Assembly: GCF_900141985.1 (NCBI RefSeq)
Contig: NZ_FQZK01000030.1
Span: 1-57,333 of the forward strand
Source: Nocardiopsis flavescens
GTDB lineage: Bacteria; Actinomycetota; Actinomycetes; Streptosporangiales; Streptosporangiaceae
DNA length: 57,333 nucleotides
Reading direction: 5' to 3'
Both the position numbers and the translations under genes were made by a program. The notes below the pieces were generated by a model. It was not told the DNA's origin, made no database searches, and worked only from the letters and a program-made list of their open reading frames with translations. This document shows positions 8,387-16,835 of this stretch, in pieces. Each line of letters starts with the position of its first letter. The stretch's first letter is position 1.

Positions 8387-8484
8387 GGGGACCCCCCTCG
8401 TCGATGCTCCGCCGTGTCCGGATCGTACCGGGCGGACCGAAAACGGTTTGCCGGGCGTCCGACGACGGTGGTGGAATGCCGACC

Positions 8485-9084
8485 ATGGTCCCCGCAGACG
8501 TCTTCCGCGACCAGCCGGTCCTCACCGGCGACCTGGTCGAGCTCCGCCCCCTCGACGCGGTGTCGGGTGCTCCGCTCGTCGCGTCCCTCGTCGACATGGA
8601 CCCGGAGGTGCGCCGCCTCACCGGCACCCACCGGCGGTTCACGCGCGAGGTCGCGCAGGAGTGGAACCGCACCCGCCCCGACCACCACGACCGGGCCGAC
8701 TGGGTGATCGTCGAGCGGGCCGGCGGCACCGCCGTCGGGGACTGCGCGCTCATCGGGCTGGACCCCGACAACGCCTCCGTCGGCTACCGGATCGCGCTCA
8801 CCGGTCTCGGGCACGCCGGGAAGGGCTACGGCACCGCGGCCACGGACCTGGTCCTGGAGTACGCGTTCACGGTCGCCGGCCTGCACCGGGTGGCCCTGGA
8901 GGTGTTCGACTTCAACCCGCGGGCGCGGCGCTCCTACGAGAAGTCCGGGTTCGTCCGCGAGGGGGTGTGGCGCCAGGCCCTGCACTGGGACGGGGAATGG
9001 CACGACGCCGTCCTGATGTCGGTGCTGGCGCACGAGTACGCGGCCTTGCGCGCCGGTGGGGGATCCGCGGCCGGGGGCCGTTAG
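8485..9084 (+). CDS. GNAT-family N-acetyltransferase
   Basis: The 199-residue protein resembles RimJ/RimL-type GNAT acetyltransferases. It has LVELRPLDA near the start, the acetyl-CoA loop LGHAGKGYGTAATDLVLEYAF, and the C-terminal VALEVFDFNPRARRSYEKSG signature. The ATG at 8485 is preferred because GGTGGTGGA sits about 9 nt upstream, whereas for the in-frame ATG at 8476 that site would touch the codon. The substrate cannot be told from sequence. It is divergent from the ROK gene and is followed closely by a Nudix gene, with which it may be co-transcribed. Confidence 0.85.
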   Translation: MVPADVFRDQPVLTGDLVELRPLDAVSGAPLVASLVDMDPEVRRLTGTHRRFTREVAQEWNRTRPDHHDRADWVIVERAGGTAVGDCALIGLDPDNASVGYRIALTGLGHAGKGYGTAATDLVLEYAFTVAGLHRVALEVFDFNPRARRSYEKSGFVREGVWRQALHWDGEWHDAVLMSVLAHEYAALRAGGGSAAGGR

Positions 9085-9094
9085 CCTCGGGGGC

Positions 9095-9565
9095 ATGCCC
9101 GTTCCCGAGTTCCTGCGCGAGCTGCGCGACCAGATCGGCCCCGCCCTGCTCCCCCTGACGGGGGTCACCGGCGTCGTGCTGGACGAGGACGACAACGTAC
9201 TGCTGCACCGGCGCGCCGACGACGGCCGCTGGGCCACCCCCGGCGGCATCCTCGAACCGGGGGAGCAGCCCGCCGCCGCCGTGGTGCGGGAGGTGTGGGA
9301 GGAGACCGGGCTGGTCGTCGAGGTCGAGCGGCTGGTCAGTGTGGTCGGCCAGGACCCCTACGTCTACCCCAACGGCGACCGGGTGCAGTTCCTGGACCTG
9401 GCGTTCCGCTGCCGCCCGGTGGGCGGCGCCCCCGACGCGGGCGGGGACGAGACGCTGGAGGTGGGGTGGTTCGCCCCCGACGCGCTGCCCGCCATGTCGG
9501 ACAGCATCATGCGGCGCATCGGCTACGCCCGCGAGTCCCGCACGGAACCCTTCTACGTCCTCTGA
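9095..9565 (+). CDS. Nudix hydrolase
   Basis: The 156-residue protein carries a complete Nudix box at residues 51-73: G-x5-E-x7-REVWEETGL. This motif binds the metal used to hydrolyse nucleoside-diphosphate-linked substrates. Flanking elements such as VTGVVLDEDDNVLLHRR and DGRWATPGG fit the MutT-like fold. The ATG at 9095 lies 10 bp after the GNAT stop. The substrate is not predictable. It ends 21 bp before the convergent M48-like gene. Confidence 0.88.
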   Translation: MPVPEFLRELRDQIGPALLPLTGVTGVVLDEDDNVLLHRRADDGRWATPGGILEPGEQPAAAVVREVWEETGLVVEVERLVSVVGQDPYVYPNGDRVQFLDLAFRCRPVGGAPDAGGDETLEVGWFAPDALPAMSDSIMRRIGYARESRTEPFYVL

Positions 9566-9586
9566 GGCGGCGTCCCGGGCGGCCGG

Positions 9587-10519
9587 TCAGAGGAAGATCC
9601 GCCCGCGGCGCCCCCGGTCCCGCAGCGCGGCCATCCGGCGCACGTTGCCGGGCCGCCGCGACAGCAGGTGGTACAGCAGCAGCGTGCCGCTCCGGTCGGT
9701 GCGCGCCCGGTCGGCCATCTCGCCCATGTTGACCCGCGGGTACAGCCGCACCCCGCCCGCGTGCATCCGCACGGTGTGCGCGCCCTCCGGGAAGTGCGCG
9801 TAGGCGTGGTTGTCCGCCGTGTACTCCGAGCAGCGCGCCAGCGCCGCGCCCAGCAGCGGCACCAGGTCGGCGCACAGGATCGCGACCCGGCGCCAGAACC
9901 CGGTGTGCCCCGCGACCACGTGTCCGAGCTGGTGCGCCACCGCGAACGCCAGTGCGTCCGCGTCGCGCGCCCGCCCGTCGTCGTCGAACAGCTCGCCCGA
10001 CAGCACCAGGTGGCTGCGCAGCCCGTGCCCGCCGGCGTCGGCCTGCCCGCCGTCCACCCGCACGTACGCCTCCGGGGTGCGCACCCCCATCGCCGCCGAC
10101 AGCATCGCGATCACCCGGTACGCCTCGGGGAACTGGGTGGGGGAGATCTTCACCGACTCGGCCCGGTGCCGGGCGTGCCGCAGCCCCCGCACCAGCCAGC
10201 AGGCGGCCGGGACCAGCGCCAGCGCCAGCGCCGGGGCCTGCCAGGTGCCGGTCAGCCCGCCCAGCAGCTGCGCGCCCAGGGCCAGCAGCAGCAGGTTCGC
10301 CAGGACGCACATGAGGAACAGCGGCGCCTCCCACGGGTGGGCGGGCGCCGGGACGATCTCCTCGCCCTCCCCGAGCTCGTAGGAGCCCCGGCCCCCCGGC
10401 CGGGCGGAGCGGCAGTAGGGGGCGGCCGGGTACCGGGTCTCCGGGACGTAGCCGCACCCGCCCGACCCGTGCACCGAACAACCCGTGGGGCGGCCCTGCG
10501 CGGACACGGCACGGAACAT
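9587..10519 (-). CDS. M48-like membrane protein with HQLGH in place of HExxH
   Basis: The 310-residue protein has a cysteine-containing N-terminus, two hydrophobic segments (about 66-89 and 95-112) and an M48-type peptidase-like domain. The expected zinc motif HExxH reads HQLGH at 196-200, so both histidines remain but the catalytic Glu is Gln (codon CAG). The third metal ligand appears to be E232 in SEYTADNHAYA. It probably binds metal but would be impaired in hydrolysis, making it a candidate pseudo-peptidase. GGGGAGGG precedes the ATG. A 6-bp inverted repeat lies 32 bp upstream. Confidence 0.7.
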   Translation of the reverse strand: MFRAVSAQGRPTGCSVHGSGGCGYVPETRYPAAPYCRSARPGGRGSYELGEGEEIVPAPAHPWEAPLFLMCVLANLLLLALGAQLLGGLTGTWQAPALALALVPAACWLVRGLRHARHRAESVKISPTQFPEAYRVIAMLSAAMGVRTPEAYVRVDGGQADAGGHGLRSHLVLSGELFDDDGRARDADALAFAVAHQLGHVVAGHTGFWRRVAILCADLVPLLGAALARCSEYTADNHAYAHFPEGAHTVRMHAGGVRLYPRVNMGEMADRARTDRSGTLLLYHLLSRRPGNVRRMAALRDRGRRGRIFL

Positions 10520-10550
10520 GGTGGCCCTCCCCTCGGGAGCGGGAACGATG

Positions 10551-10565
10551 GATCAAGGGTTGATC
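10551..10565. promoter_or_regulatory. Inverted repeat upstream of the M48-like gene
   Basis: GATCAA GGG TTGATC is a perfect 6-bp inverted repeat with a 3-bp spacer, 32 bp before the M48-like start codon in an A+T-richer stretch. It could be an operator. No regulator is assigned. Confidence 0.35.
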
Positions 10566-10714
10566 ACTCCCTGTATCCAAATATTACTTTCCGCTTCCAC
10601 CGGGATGGGCTTAAAGGCACTACGGCGTGTCAGAAAGTGACCGCCGCCCCCTTTGCGGGCCGGGGCGCCCGTGTGCGGGGCCGGCCCCCGCGGAGGCCGC
10701 GCCCCGCCGCGCCC

Positions 10715-11377
10715 TCAGCGCTGCTCGTACCGGCGCAGCTCCTCGGCGAGCACGTCCAGGAAGCGGTCCACCTGCGCCGGGTCGTACCCCGGCCGGGCCC
10801 GCGTGGTCGAGAACTGGACCCGCTCCACGTCCTTCGATGACAGCGTCGCCCGCTCCGGCCGCCCCTGGTGGAGCACCTCCAGGGTGAACTCGGCCCGGTC
10901 CAGGAAGTCGTCGACCTCCTGTTCGTTGTAGCCCGTGGTCAGCCGCGTGGTGGCGAACTGCTGGCCGCGCACCTGCTCCGGGGTCAGCCCGGGGGGCGGG
11001 GCCTGCGGCCCCTGCCGCCCGCGGTCCGCGGGCGGGGGCTCGGCGGCGGTCCGCGGGGCCCCGCCGCGCGGCGGCAGCGGTGGGGTGCCCGGACCGGACC
11101 TGCCCAGGCCGCGACCGGCCAGGTCGGCGACCACCACGTCGAGGAAGTCGTCCACCTCGTCCTCGCGGTACCCCGGGCTCAGCCGGGTGGTCCGGAAGCG
11201 CGAATTGCGCACCTCCTCGGCCGTGATGGGCGGACCCTTGCGCGGTCCGCCCTCCAGCGCGACGAGCGTCGCCTCGATGCGGTCGAGCAGCGCGTCGACG
11301 TCCTCCTCGTTGTATCCCGGGCGCAGACGCACCGTGTGGAACTTCTTGTTGCGGATGTCCGCCGGTGTCAGAGGCAT
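10715..11377 (-). CDS. Protein of four DivIVA-type (DivI1A) motifs
   Basis: The 220 residues consist of four copies of a roughly 36-residue motif with consensus (V/I)R-x3-F-x-T-x-R-x3-GY-x4-VD-x2-LD. They lie at 2-40, 51-86, 131-166 and 179-214, with a proline/glycine-rich linker (about 90-130) in the middle. The motif corresponds to the N-terminal region of DivIVA/Wag31, which binds curved membrane at poles and septa. The long coiled coil of true DivIVA is absent. A role in polar growth or division is inferred from the motif only. It probably shares a transcript with the similar gene just upstream. Confidence 0.75.
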   Translation of the reverse strand: MPLTPADIRNKKFHTVRLRPGYNEEDVDALLDRIEATLVALEGGPRKGPPITAEEVRNSRFRTTRLSPGYREDEVDDFLDVVVADLAGRGLGRSGPGTPPLPPRGGAPRTAAEPPPADRGRQGPQAPPPGLTPEQVRGQQFATTRLTTGYNEQEVDDFLDRAEFTLEVLHQGRPERATLSSKDVERVQFSTTRARPGYDPAQVDRFLDVLAEELRRYEQR

Positions 11378-11414
11378 GGTCCCTATTGTGCAGTTCAGGA
11401 GGTTCTCAGGGTGG

Positions 11415-12026
11415 TCATTCCCGCCCGCCGCGCTCCTCCGACCGCGCGACGCGCTGTGCGAGGTCGTCCAGCACGGCGTCGACCTGGACGCGGTCGTAGC
11501 CCCGCAGGACGACGTCGAAGCGGGCGGAGGCGAGTTCGGCCGCGGTGACCGCCGTGGTCCCGGCGGGGGCCTCCACGGGGGAGGCGGTCCCGGTGCGGGC
11601 GGTGAGGGTGGCGAGCGCCCGGTCGATGATGCCGCTGACCTGGACGCGGTCGTAGCCGCGCAGGACCACGTCGAACCGCGGCGGCTCCACGGGTGACTCC
11701 GGGGCGGGGAGATCCCGCGCCGGGCGGTCCGGGCCCGCGCCGGTATTCCCGGTGCGGGCCTCCAGGAGGGCGATATCGCGTGCGAGGTCCTCGATCCAGC
11801 CGGCGACCTGGGTGCGGTCGTAGCCGCGCAGGACGACGTCGAAGCGGGCTGAGGCGAGTTCGGCCGCGGTGACCGCGGTGGTCCCGGCGGGGATCTCGGC
11901 CCGCGGCCGCTCCCCGGTGCCGGCGGCCAGGGTGACGATCGCCCGGTGCAGCAGGTCGGTGACCTGGACGCGGTCGTAGCCGCGCAGGATGATGTCGAAG
12001 TCCGGGACCGCCAGGGGGGAGTTCAT
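11415..12026 (-). CDS. Protein of four GYDRxQV repeats (DivIVA-motif relative)
   Basis: The 203-residue protein has four repeats of the pattern FD(V/I)(V/I)LRGYDR(V/T)QV plus a short helix, at about 10-36, 62-88, 118-144 and 170-195. GYDRxQV resembles the GY-x4-VD core of the DivIVA N-terminus and of the neighbouring gene. Two near-identical DNA stretches of about 78 bp, starting near 11482 and 11816, show that a two-repeat unit (period about 334 bp) was duplicated recently. The ATG at 12026 was chosen because the frame upstream of it is unlike protein. Function is not known. Confidence 0.7.
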   Translation of the reverse strand: MNSPLAVPDFDIILRGYDRVQVTDLLHRAIVTLAAGTGERPRAEIPAGTTAVTAAELASARFDVVLRGYDRTQVAGWIEDLARDIALLEARTGNTGAGPDRPARDLPAPESPVEPPRFDVVLRGYDRVQVSGIIDRALATLTARTGTASPVEAPAGTTAVTAAELASARFDVVLRGYDRVQVDAVLDDLAQRVARSEERGGRE

Positions 12027-12119
12027 GCCCGCATTATGCCGAGGGGCCGTGGCCCGCGCCATACCGGAGCGCGCCCGTGGCCGACTGCGGACGCCCGGCC
12101 GGGACCACTCCCGCACCGC

Positions 12120-13016
12120 TCATTCCCGCATCAGGTACATGGCCAGGCCGCGGGCGATCGCGTCGGCCGCCCGCTCCCGCCACTCGGGGTCCTCCAGCAG
12201 GGCTGCGTCCTCGGCGTTGCGCATGTTCCCCGCCTCCAGGAACACCTTGGGCACGGTGGACATGTTGAGCCCGCCCAGGTCGGTGCGCTCGTCCAGGCCG
12301 TCCTGGGCGAGGTAGTCGGCGTAGGGGACGTCGGTGCCCTCGCGGTACTCGCGGCGCAGGTCCTCGGCCAGCTCCAGGGAGGGCTCGACGATGTCCTCGG
12401 TATAGCCCTCGACCTCGCCCGGCACGATCACGTGGAAGCCGCGCCCGGACTCGGGCCCGCCGTCGGCGTGGATGGACACGGCGGCGTCGGCCTCCGCCTC
12501 GTTGCCGATGCCGGCGCGCTCGTCGATGCAGGGGCCCACGCCCTCGTCGTCCTCGCGGGTGAGGACCACCGTGGCGCCGTCGGCCTCCAGCCGCTCCTTG
12601 ACCAGGACGGAGAGCTCCCAGTTGAAGAGGTGCTCGGGGTAGCCGGTGTTCGTCTCCGCGCCCACGGTGTCGCAGGCCTTCTGCTGGGGCCCGGCGGGCA
12701 CCTGCTGGTTGATCTCGGAGGCGGCGGAGGCGTTGCCGCCGTTGTGCCCGGGGTCGATGACCACGACCCGGTCGTGCAGCGGGCCGTCGCCCACGGGCCG
12801 CTGGGCGGCGCCGTCCTCCCCGTCCGCGGTGTCCCCGGGGCCCCGGCCGGAGGAGCCGTCGTCGGGGCCGGGCAGCGGGATGGCGGAGGTGGGGTCGGAA
12901 CCGGGCTCGGCTCCGGACGCCGACGCGCAGCCGGTGGCGAGGAGTGCCAGGAGCGGGATGAGGTACAGGGCGCGGGTGGCGCGGCTCCGGGGCCCTGACG
13001 GTGCGGAGACGGGCAT
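12120..13016 (-). CDS. Lipoprotein N-acetylmuramoyl-L-alanine amidase (Amidase_3)
   Basis: The 298-residue protein begins with a lipoprotein signal ending in the lipobox LLATGC (Cys30), so it should be anchored outside the membrane. The catalytic domain shows the Amidase_3 zinc site: His in VVVIDPGHNG, Glu in FNWELSVLV, His in SIHADGG, plus the catalytic Glu in VFLEAGNM. Such enzymes cut the amide between muramic acid and the stem peptide. The ATG at 13016 is favoured over the GTG at 13022 because AGG lies 8 nt before it. A role in cell-wall remodelling next to DivIVA-like genes is plausible. Confidence 0.88.
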   Translation of the reverse strand: MPVSAPSGPRSRATRALYLIPLLALLATGCASASGAEPGSDPTSAIPLPGPDDGSSGRGPGDTADGEDGAAQRPVGDGPLHDRVVVIDPGHNGGNASAASEINQQVPAGPQQKACDTVGAETNTGYPEHLFNWELSVLVKERLEADGATVVLTREDDEGVGPCIDERAGIGNEAEADAAVSIHADGGPESGRGFHVIVPGEVEGYTEDIVEPSLELAEDLRREYREGTDVPYADYLAQDGLDERTDLGGLNMSTVPKVFLEAGNMRNAEDAALLEDPEWRERAADAIARGLAMYLMRE

Positions 13017-13445
13017 GCCCACAACCTACCGGGCGAACCGGGCGGAACGCCCCTCTCGCGCGGGTACTTCTTATTAAGACGCCCGGTGCATTGATCGGTT
13101 TACACGATACAGGGAAGTTTTCTGAAGTGAATTCGAATCCCTCCGGAGAGTAGTGGGAGTTTCTCCCGTAATCTTTTTGTGATCCATTTTCGGATGTTTT
13201 CGGCCATGAGTGAGCTGTAGGATTCCCGTGAGGAAGCGGGAAGTCTCCCGCATCGGTTCCGCAGGCCCCTCCGTCCAGGGCCGCAGCCGGTTTTCACAGG
13301 TGGAAGGCCTTTTCGAGCGCCTCCCCTGCCCCCATCCGAACCCTGGTGACAGTCGATCGCCCGGTGCGGCCCCACCCGCACCCGGGCATTGCATTGAACC
13401 GGGCCGACCTGTCCCATGCGGGTCGGAATCCCCTAGAGGATTGAT
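13017..13445. other. Intergenic region between divergent amidase and surface-protein genes
   Basis: No gene is seen. The part around 13070-13220 is noticeably A+T-richer than the surroundings and probably holds promoters for the divergent genes. The GTG start at 13446 is preceded by an AGAGGA ribosome-binding site. Confidence 0.6.
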
Positions 13446-14675
13446 GTGAAGAGCACCAAGATCGCCGCCCGCCGTGTCATTCAGGCCGGCGCCACCTTCG
13501 CTGCTTTCGGCGCGCTGACCGTGGCGGCGGCCCTCCCCGCGGCCGCGGACCCCGTCTCCGGCTGGGCCTACGCCTCCTCCAACGGCGGCGCCGGCTTCAT
13601 CGAGACGCAGGACGGCAGCGTCAGCGACGCCTTCTCCGTCGACTACGGCTGGGTCTCCTGGTCCGGCAACTCGACCGCGTCCGTGACCGGCAGCGGGGTC
13701 CTGGCCACGGTGGAGGTCCCCTCCGTCCGCGTCCAGATCACCGTGGCGGACGCCGAGAACGGCCTCCCCACCGAGGACGAGGATGAGGAGGAGACCGAGG
13801 ACGGCGCGGAGGCGTCCGAGGAGCCGACCGACACCGACGACGACCAGGCCCCCGGTGACGGGGAGGGCGACACCGGCGGGGACGACACCTCCGGCGGCGG
13901 GGACGACGGCTCCTCCGAGGGCGGCCAGGACGGCGGGGGCGAGAGCGGTGGCGACACCGACGAGCCCGCCCCGACCGCGCCCCCGGCCGACGGGGACGAC
14001 ACGACCCCCTCGCCCAGCCCGGAGCCCAGCCCCTCCGCCGAGGAAGCCGACGCGGACGCCGCCGAGGCCGACACCACCGTCGTCGTGCTCGACGAGACCA
14101 ACAGCGAGCCGGTGTCCGAGTCCGACGAGATCCTCGTCGAGGCCACCATCTCCGGCATCTCCGTCAGCACCTTCAAGAGCTGGGACGGCTCGGTCCGGCA
14201 CAGCGTCGACCCCGGCAGCGTCAGCGGCGTGACCGTCCCCGAGGACGTGGACTTCACCATCACCCCCGACATCTACGAGTGGGAGCAGCCCACCGAGGTC
14301 GACGGGTACACGTGGGAGGACGCCTACTCGGTCCTCGACTACGACTTCAAGGTCGACGGCGAGCTGGTCCAGTTCGTCACCATCGCCGAGACCGGTGTCG
14401 GCACCCTGACCGTCGACGGCGGCGGGAACCCCGGCGGGGGCGACGGCGACGGCGAGGAGAAGCCGCGTCCGGAGAAGCCCGTGGAGAAGCCCGAGGCCGA
14501 CGACAAGAAGCCGGTCGCCCAGCCCGCCGAGGCCCTGGCCACGACCGGCAGCCCGATCGGCGGCCTGATCGCCGCCGGTGCCGCGATCGCCGCCGGTGGT
14601 GGCGCTGCCGCCTACCTGGCCCGTCGCAAGAAGAACGCCGTCGTCGAGGCTCCCGCCGAGGAGAACGACAACTAG
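13446..14675 (+). CDS. LAxTG-anchored surface protein 1
   Basis: The 409-residue protein has a signal peptide (cleavage after ALPAAAD-like sequence, about 35), a folded part, a long acidic Glu/Asp/Gly/Ser/Pro linker (about 105-205), a second folded part and a sorting signal. The sorting signal is LATTG at 364-368, a hydrophobic stretch and RRKK. LAxTG is the class E sortase motif of actinomycetes, so it should be covalently attached to the wall. The domain function is unknown. The next gene encodes a shorter protein with the same plan, suggesting paralogues. No sortase gene is in the window. Confidence 0.82.
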   Translation: MKSTKIAARRVIQAGATFAAFGALTVAAALPAAADPVSGWAYASSNGGAGFIETQDGSVSDAFSVDYGWVSWSGNSTASVTGSGVLATVEVPSVRVQITVADAENGLPTEDEDEEETEDGAEASEEPTDTDDDQAPGDGEGDTGGDDTSGGGDDGSSEGGQDGGGESGGDTDEPAPTAPPADGDDTTPSPSPEPSPSAEEADADAAEADTTVVVLDETNSEPVSESDEILVEATISGISVSTFKSWDGSVRHSVDPGSVSGVTVPEDVDFTITPDIYEWEQPTEVDGYTWEDAYSVLDYDFKVDGELVQFVTIAETGVGTLTVDGGGNPGGGDGDGEEKPRPEKPVEKPEADDKKPVAQPAEALATTGSPIGGLIAAGAAIAAGGGAAAYLARRKKNAVVEAPAEENDN

Positions 14676-14722
14676 GCACCGGCCACCGCACCACCGGCCC
14701 CGCCGGTGACACGGTGACCAGC

Positions 14723-14751
14723 ACGGCCCCGGGGCACCTCCCCGGGGCCGT
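14723..14751 (+). terminator. Terminator after surface protein 1
   Basis: ACGGCCCCGGGG and CCCCGGGGCCGT form a perfect 12-bp hairpin with a 5-nt loop, 48 bp after the stop codon. Between 14752 and 15061 I see no gene, only the leader of the next one. Confidence 0.7.
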
Positions 14752-15061
14752 TCGCGTTCTCGGACACCGGAACTCCCCGGGGCCGGCGGCCGTTGACCGG
14801 GCATCCGGACCATCACAGTGAGCGATCACGCGTAGGAGGGCGGTTTCCGTTTCGTGATCGAGCGGTTAGGCTCGGCCGTGCGGGCGCGCTCCGTGCGCCC
14901 CGCCCCGCACGGCCCCTTCCCCCGGGGCGGGAAGGCCGTCGTCCCCGCCGCCCCGCATGCCGCGCCGCCGCGCGCGGCGCTCCCCGTGGACCCCGCTCCG
15001 AGCCCGGTCACGGGACCGGCCGCACGGCCGGACATCCCCCAGTAGCTACAGGAGTGCCGTG

Positions 15062-16285
15062 GTGACCCCCGCCAGAAAGACAGCACACCGCCTGCTCGGC
15101 GCCGCCGCCGCGGCCGTGCTCGCGGCCTCGCTCGGCCTCACCGCGTCCCCGGCCGGGGCCGCGGTCGCCGCCGTCGACCCGCTCGTGTGGGGGAACGCCC
15201 AGGCCTGGGCCGCCAACGGCGACGCCGTCTCCGGCTACTCCACCGCCGTCAGCTTCGGCGGCGACAGCGAGGAGCGCGGCGACACCGGCGAGGTGTACGG
15301 GCCGCTCGCCCCCTACATCAGCATCCGGGGCTCCAGCCGCACCGCCGTCGACGACAAGGGCGCCGCCGCCACCGCCGGCGTGGAGTCGGCCGTCCTGCGC
15401 CTGACCGTCGTGGACCTGGTCACCCTCGGCATGATCGACGTGCCCTCCGGCGTCGACCTCGCCCCCTCCTCCCCGGACGACGTCCCCTCTGGCGACGGGG
15501 AGGACCCGCTCGGCCCCTACTGGGACGCGCCGACCCCGGAGGGCGGGGAGGAGCCGGAGCCCCGGCAGCCCCCCGCCGACGGGGACCACCCGTTCCGGGA
15601 CGGGGAGTCGGAGAGCCCCGCCCCGGAGAGCCCGTCGCCGAGCGGCAGCCCCACGGACGACGTGATCGCCCTCGACGACGCCGACACCCGCCGGGTCTCG
15701 GCCGACAATACCCTGGAGATCTCGGTTGCCGACGTGGTCACCACCGCCTCGGCGGGGTTCTCCGGGAGCACGGACACCGGTTTCGAGCACGGTGCCCTGA
15801 GCGCTTTCGGGGTACCCGTGGGCGAACTGCGGTCCGGGCGGGCCCACGTGGTCGAGGACGTCCTGGAGATCATGGACGAGGAGGGGGAGACGGTCCAGGA
15901 GGTCCCGGTGGCCGTCCACTTCGCGCGCGTCCAGGAGACCTTCGACGACCAGGACCCGGACTGGAGGGGCGAGGGCTCCCGCTCCCGGCTGTCCGTGACG
16001 GTGAGCGTGGGGGCGGCCGGGGACGGCAACGGCTTCAGCATCGACTTCGCCGACGCCTGGGCGCTGGGCTCCACCTACGAGGCGGGTTCCTCCCCGTCGC
16101 CCCAGGACCGCGCGAGCGCCTCCCCGCAGGCGCAGGAGCAGCGCCCCCGCAACAACCTGGCGATGACCGGCAGCTCCCTGGCGGCGCTGATCACCGCCGC
16201 GCTGGTGGCCGTCGGCGGCGGATCCGCCGCCACGTTCCTGGCCCGCAAGCGCACCAGCGCCATGGACGACCGCCTCGGCGACTGA
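15062..16285 (+). CDS. LAxTG-anchored surface protein 2
   Basis: The 407-residue protein has an N-terminal signal peptide (RKTAHRLLGAAAAAVLAASL), a secreted body and an acidic Pro/Gly/Ser segment. It ends in LAMTG (366-370), a hydrophobic stretch and RKR. This matches the class E sortase sorting signal. The body contains AQAWAANGDAVSGYS, echoing GWAYASSNGG in the preceding protein, so the two are probably distant paralogues. The GTG at 15062 is chosen because AGGAG lies 7 nt upstream. The function on the wall is unknown. Confidence 0.8.
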   Translation: MTPARKTAHRLLGAAAAAVLAASLGLTASPAGAAVAAVDPLVWGNAQAWAANGDAVSGYSTAVSFGGDSEERGDTGEVYGPLAPYISIRGSSRTAVDDKGAAATAGVESAVLRLTVVDLVTLGMIDVPSGVDLAPSSPDDVPSGDGEDPLGPYWDAPTPEGGEEPEPRQPPADGDHPFRDGESESPAPESPSPSGSPTDDVIALDDADTRRVSADNTLEISVADVVTTASAGFSGSTDTGFEHGALSAFGVPVGELRSGRAHVVEDVLEIMDEEGETVQEVPVAVHFARVQETFDDQDPDWRGEGSRSRLSVTVSVGAAGDGNGFSIDFADAWALGSTYEAGSSPSPQDRASASPQAQEQRPRNNLAMTGSSLAALITAALVAVGGGSAATFLARKRTSAMDDRLGD

Positions 16286-16522
16286 CGCACCGGGCGGACG
16301 CCGGGTCCTGCCCGTCCCGCAGGCCGCCCGCGCCGCCTCCGCGCGGTCGCGGGCACCGGTCCCGCCGGCGGTCGGCTACGGGTGCGGCCGGGAGCCCCGC
16401 CGGGGTCGCCCCGGCCGGGCCGGCGGCGTCCGCGCGGTGCTCCGCCTCGGCGGGCCCGACCCCGGTCCCGGGCGCGCCGACGGGCCGCCGCCCCGGCAAC
16501 ACGCCGCCCCCCGAACACAAGG

Positions 16523-16551
16523 GGGCGGGCCTTCTCGGTGAAGGCCCGCCC
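16523..16551. terminator. Bidirectional terminator between surface protein 2 and bldC
   Basis: GGGCGGGCCTTC and GAAGGCCCGCCC form a perfect 12-bp hairpin with a 5-nt loop between convergent genes. The rest of 16286-16631 holds no gene that I can see. Confidence 0.75.
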
Positions 16552-16631
16552 TCGGGTCTTGTCAGCCTGTGTCGGCGGCCGGAGCCACTCCGGCCGGTTC
16601 CCCCCGGAAACAGCGGCTCAGACCGGGGAGA

Positions 16632-16835
16632 TCACTCCGTACGCTGGCTGGGGATACCGGCCAGCAGGGCACGGACCTCCGTCTCACGGTAGCGACGGTG
16701 TCCGCCCAGGGTGCGGATCGAGGTCAGCTTGCCCGCCTTGGCCCAGCGCGTCACGGTCTTGGGGTCCACGCGGAACATGGTGGCAACCTCGGCGGGGGTC
16801 AACAGGGGCTCCGCCTCGGGCGTGCGAGTTGACAT
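16632..16835 (-). CDS. bldC: BldC, MerR-type developmental regulator
   Basis: The 67-residue protein is a single winged-helix domain, with LLTPAEVATMFRVDPKTVTR followed by WAKAGKLTSIRTLGGHRRYR. This is almost the Streptomyces BldC sequence. BldC binds direct repeats cooperatively and times the switch from vegetative growth to sporulation. The ATG at 16835 gives the family length, and GAGAGG lies 8 nt upstream. An upstream extension to 16910 in the same frame is not conserved-looking. A long gene-free region of 700 bp lies upstream. Confidence 0.93.
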   Translation of the reverse strand: MSTRTPEAEPLLTPAEVATMFRVDPKTVTRWAKAGKLTSIRTLGGHRRYRETEVRALLAGIPSQRTE

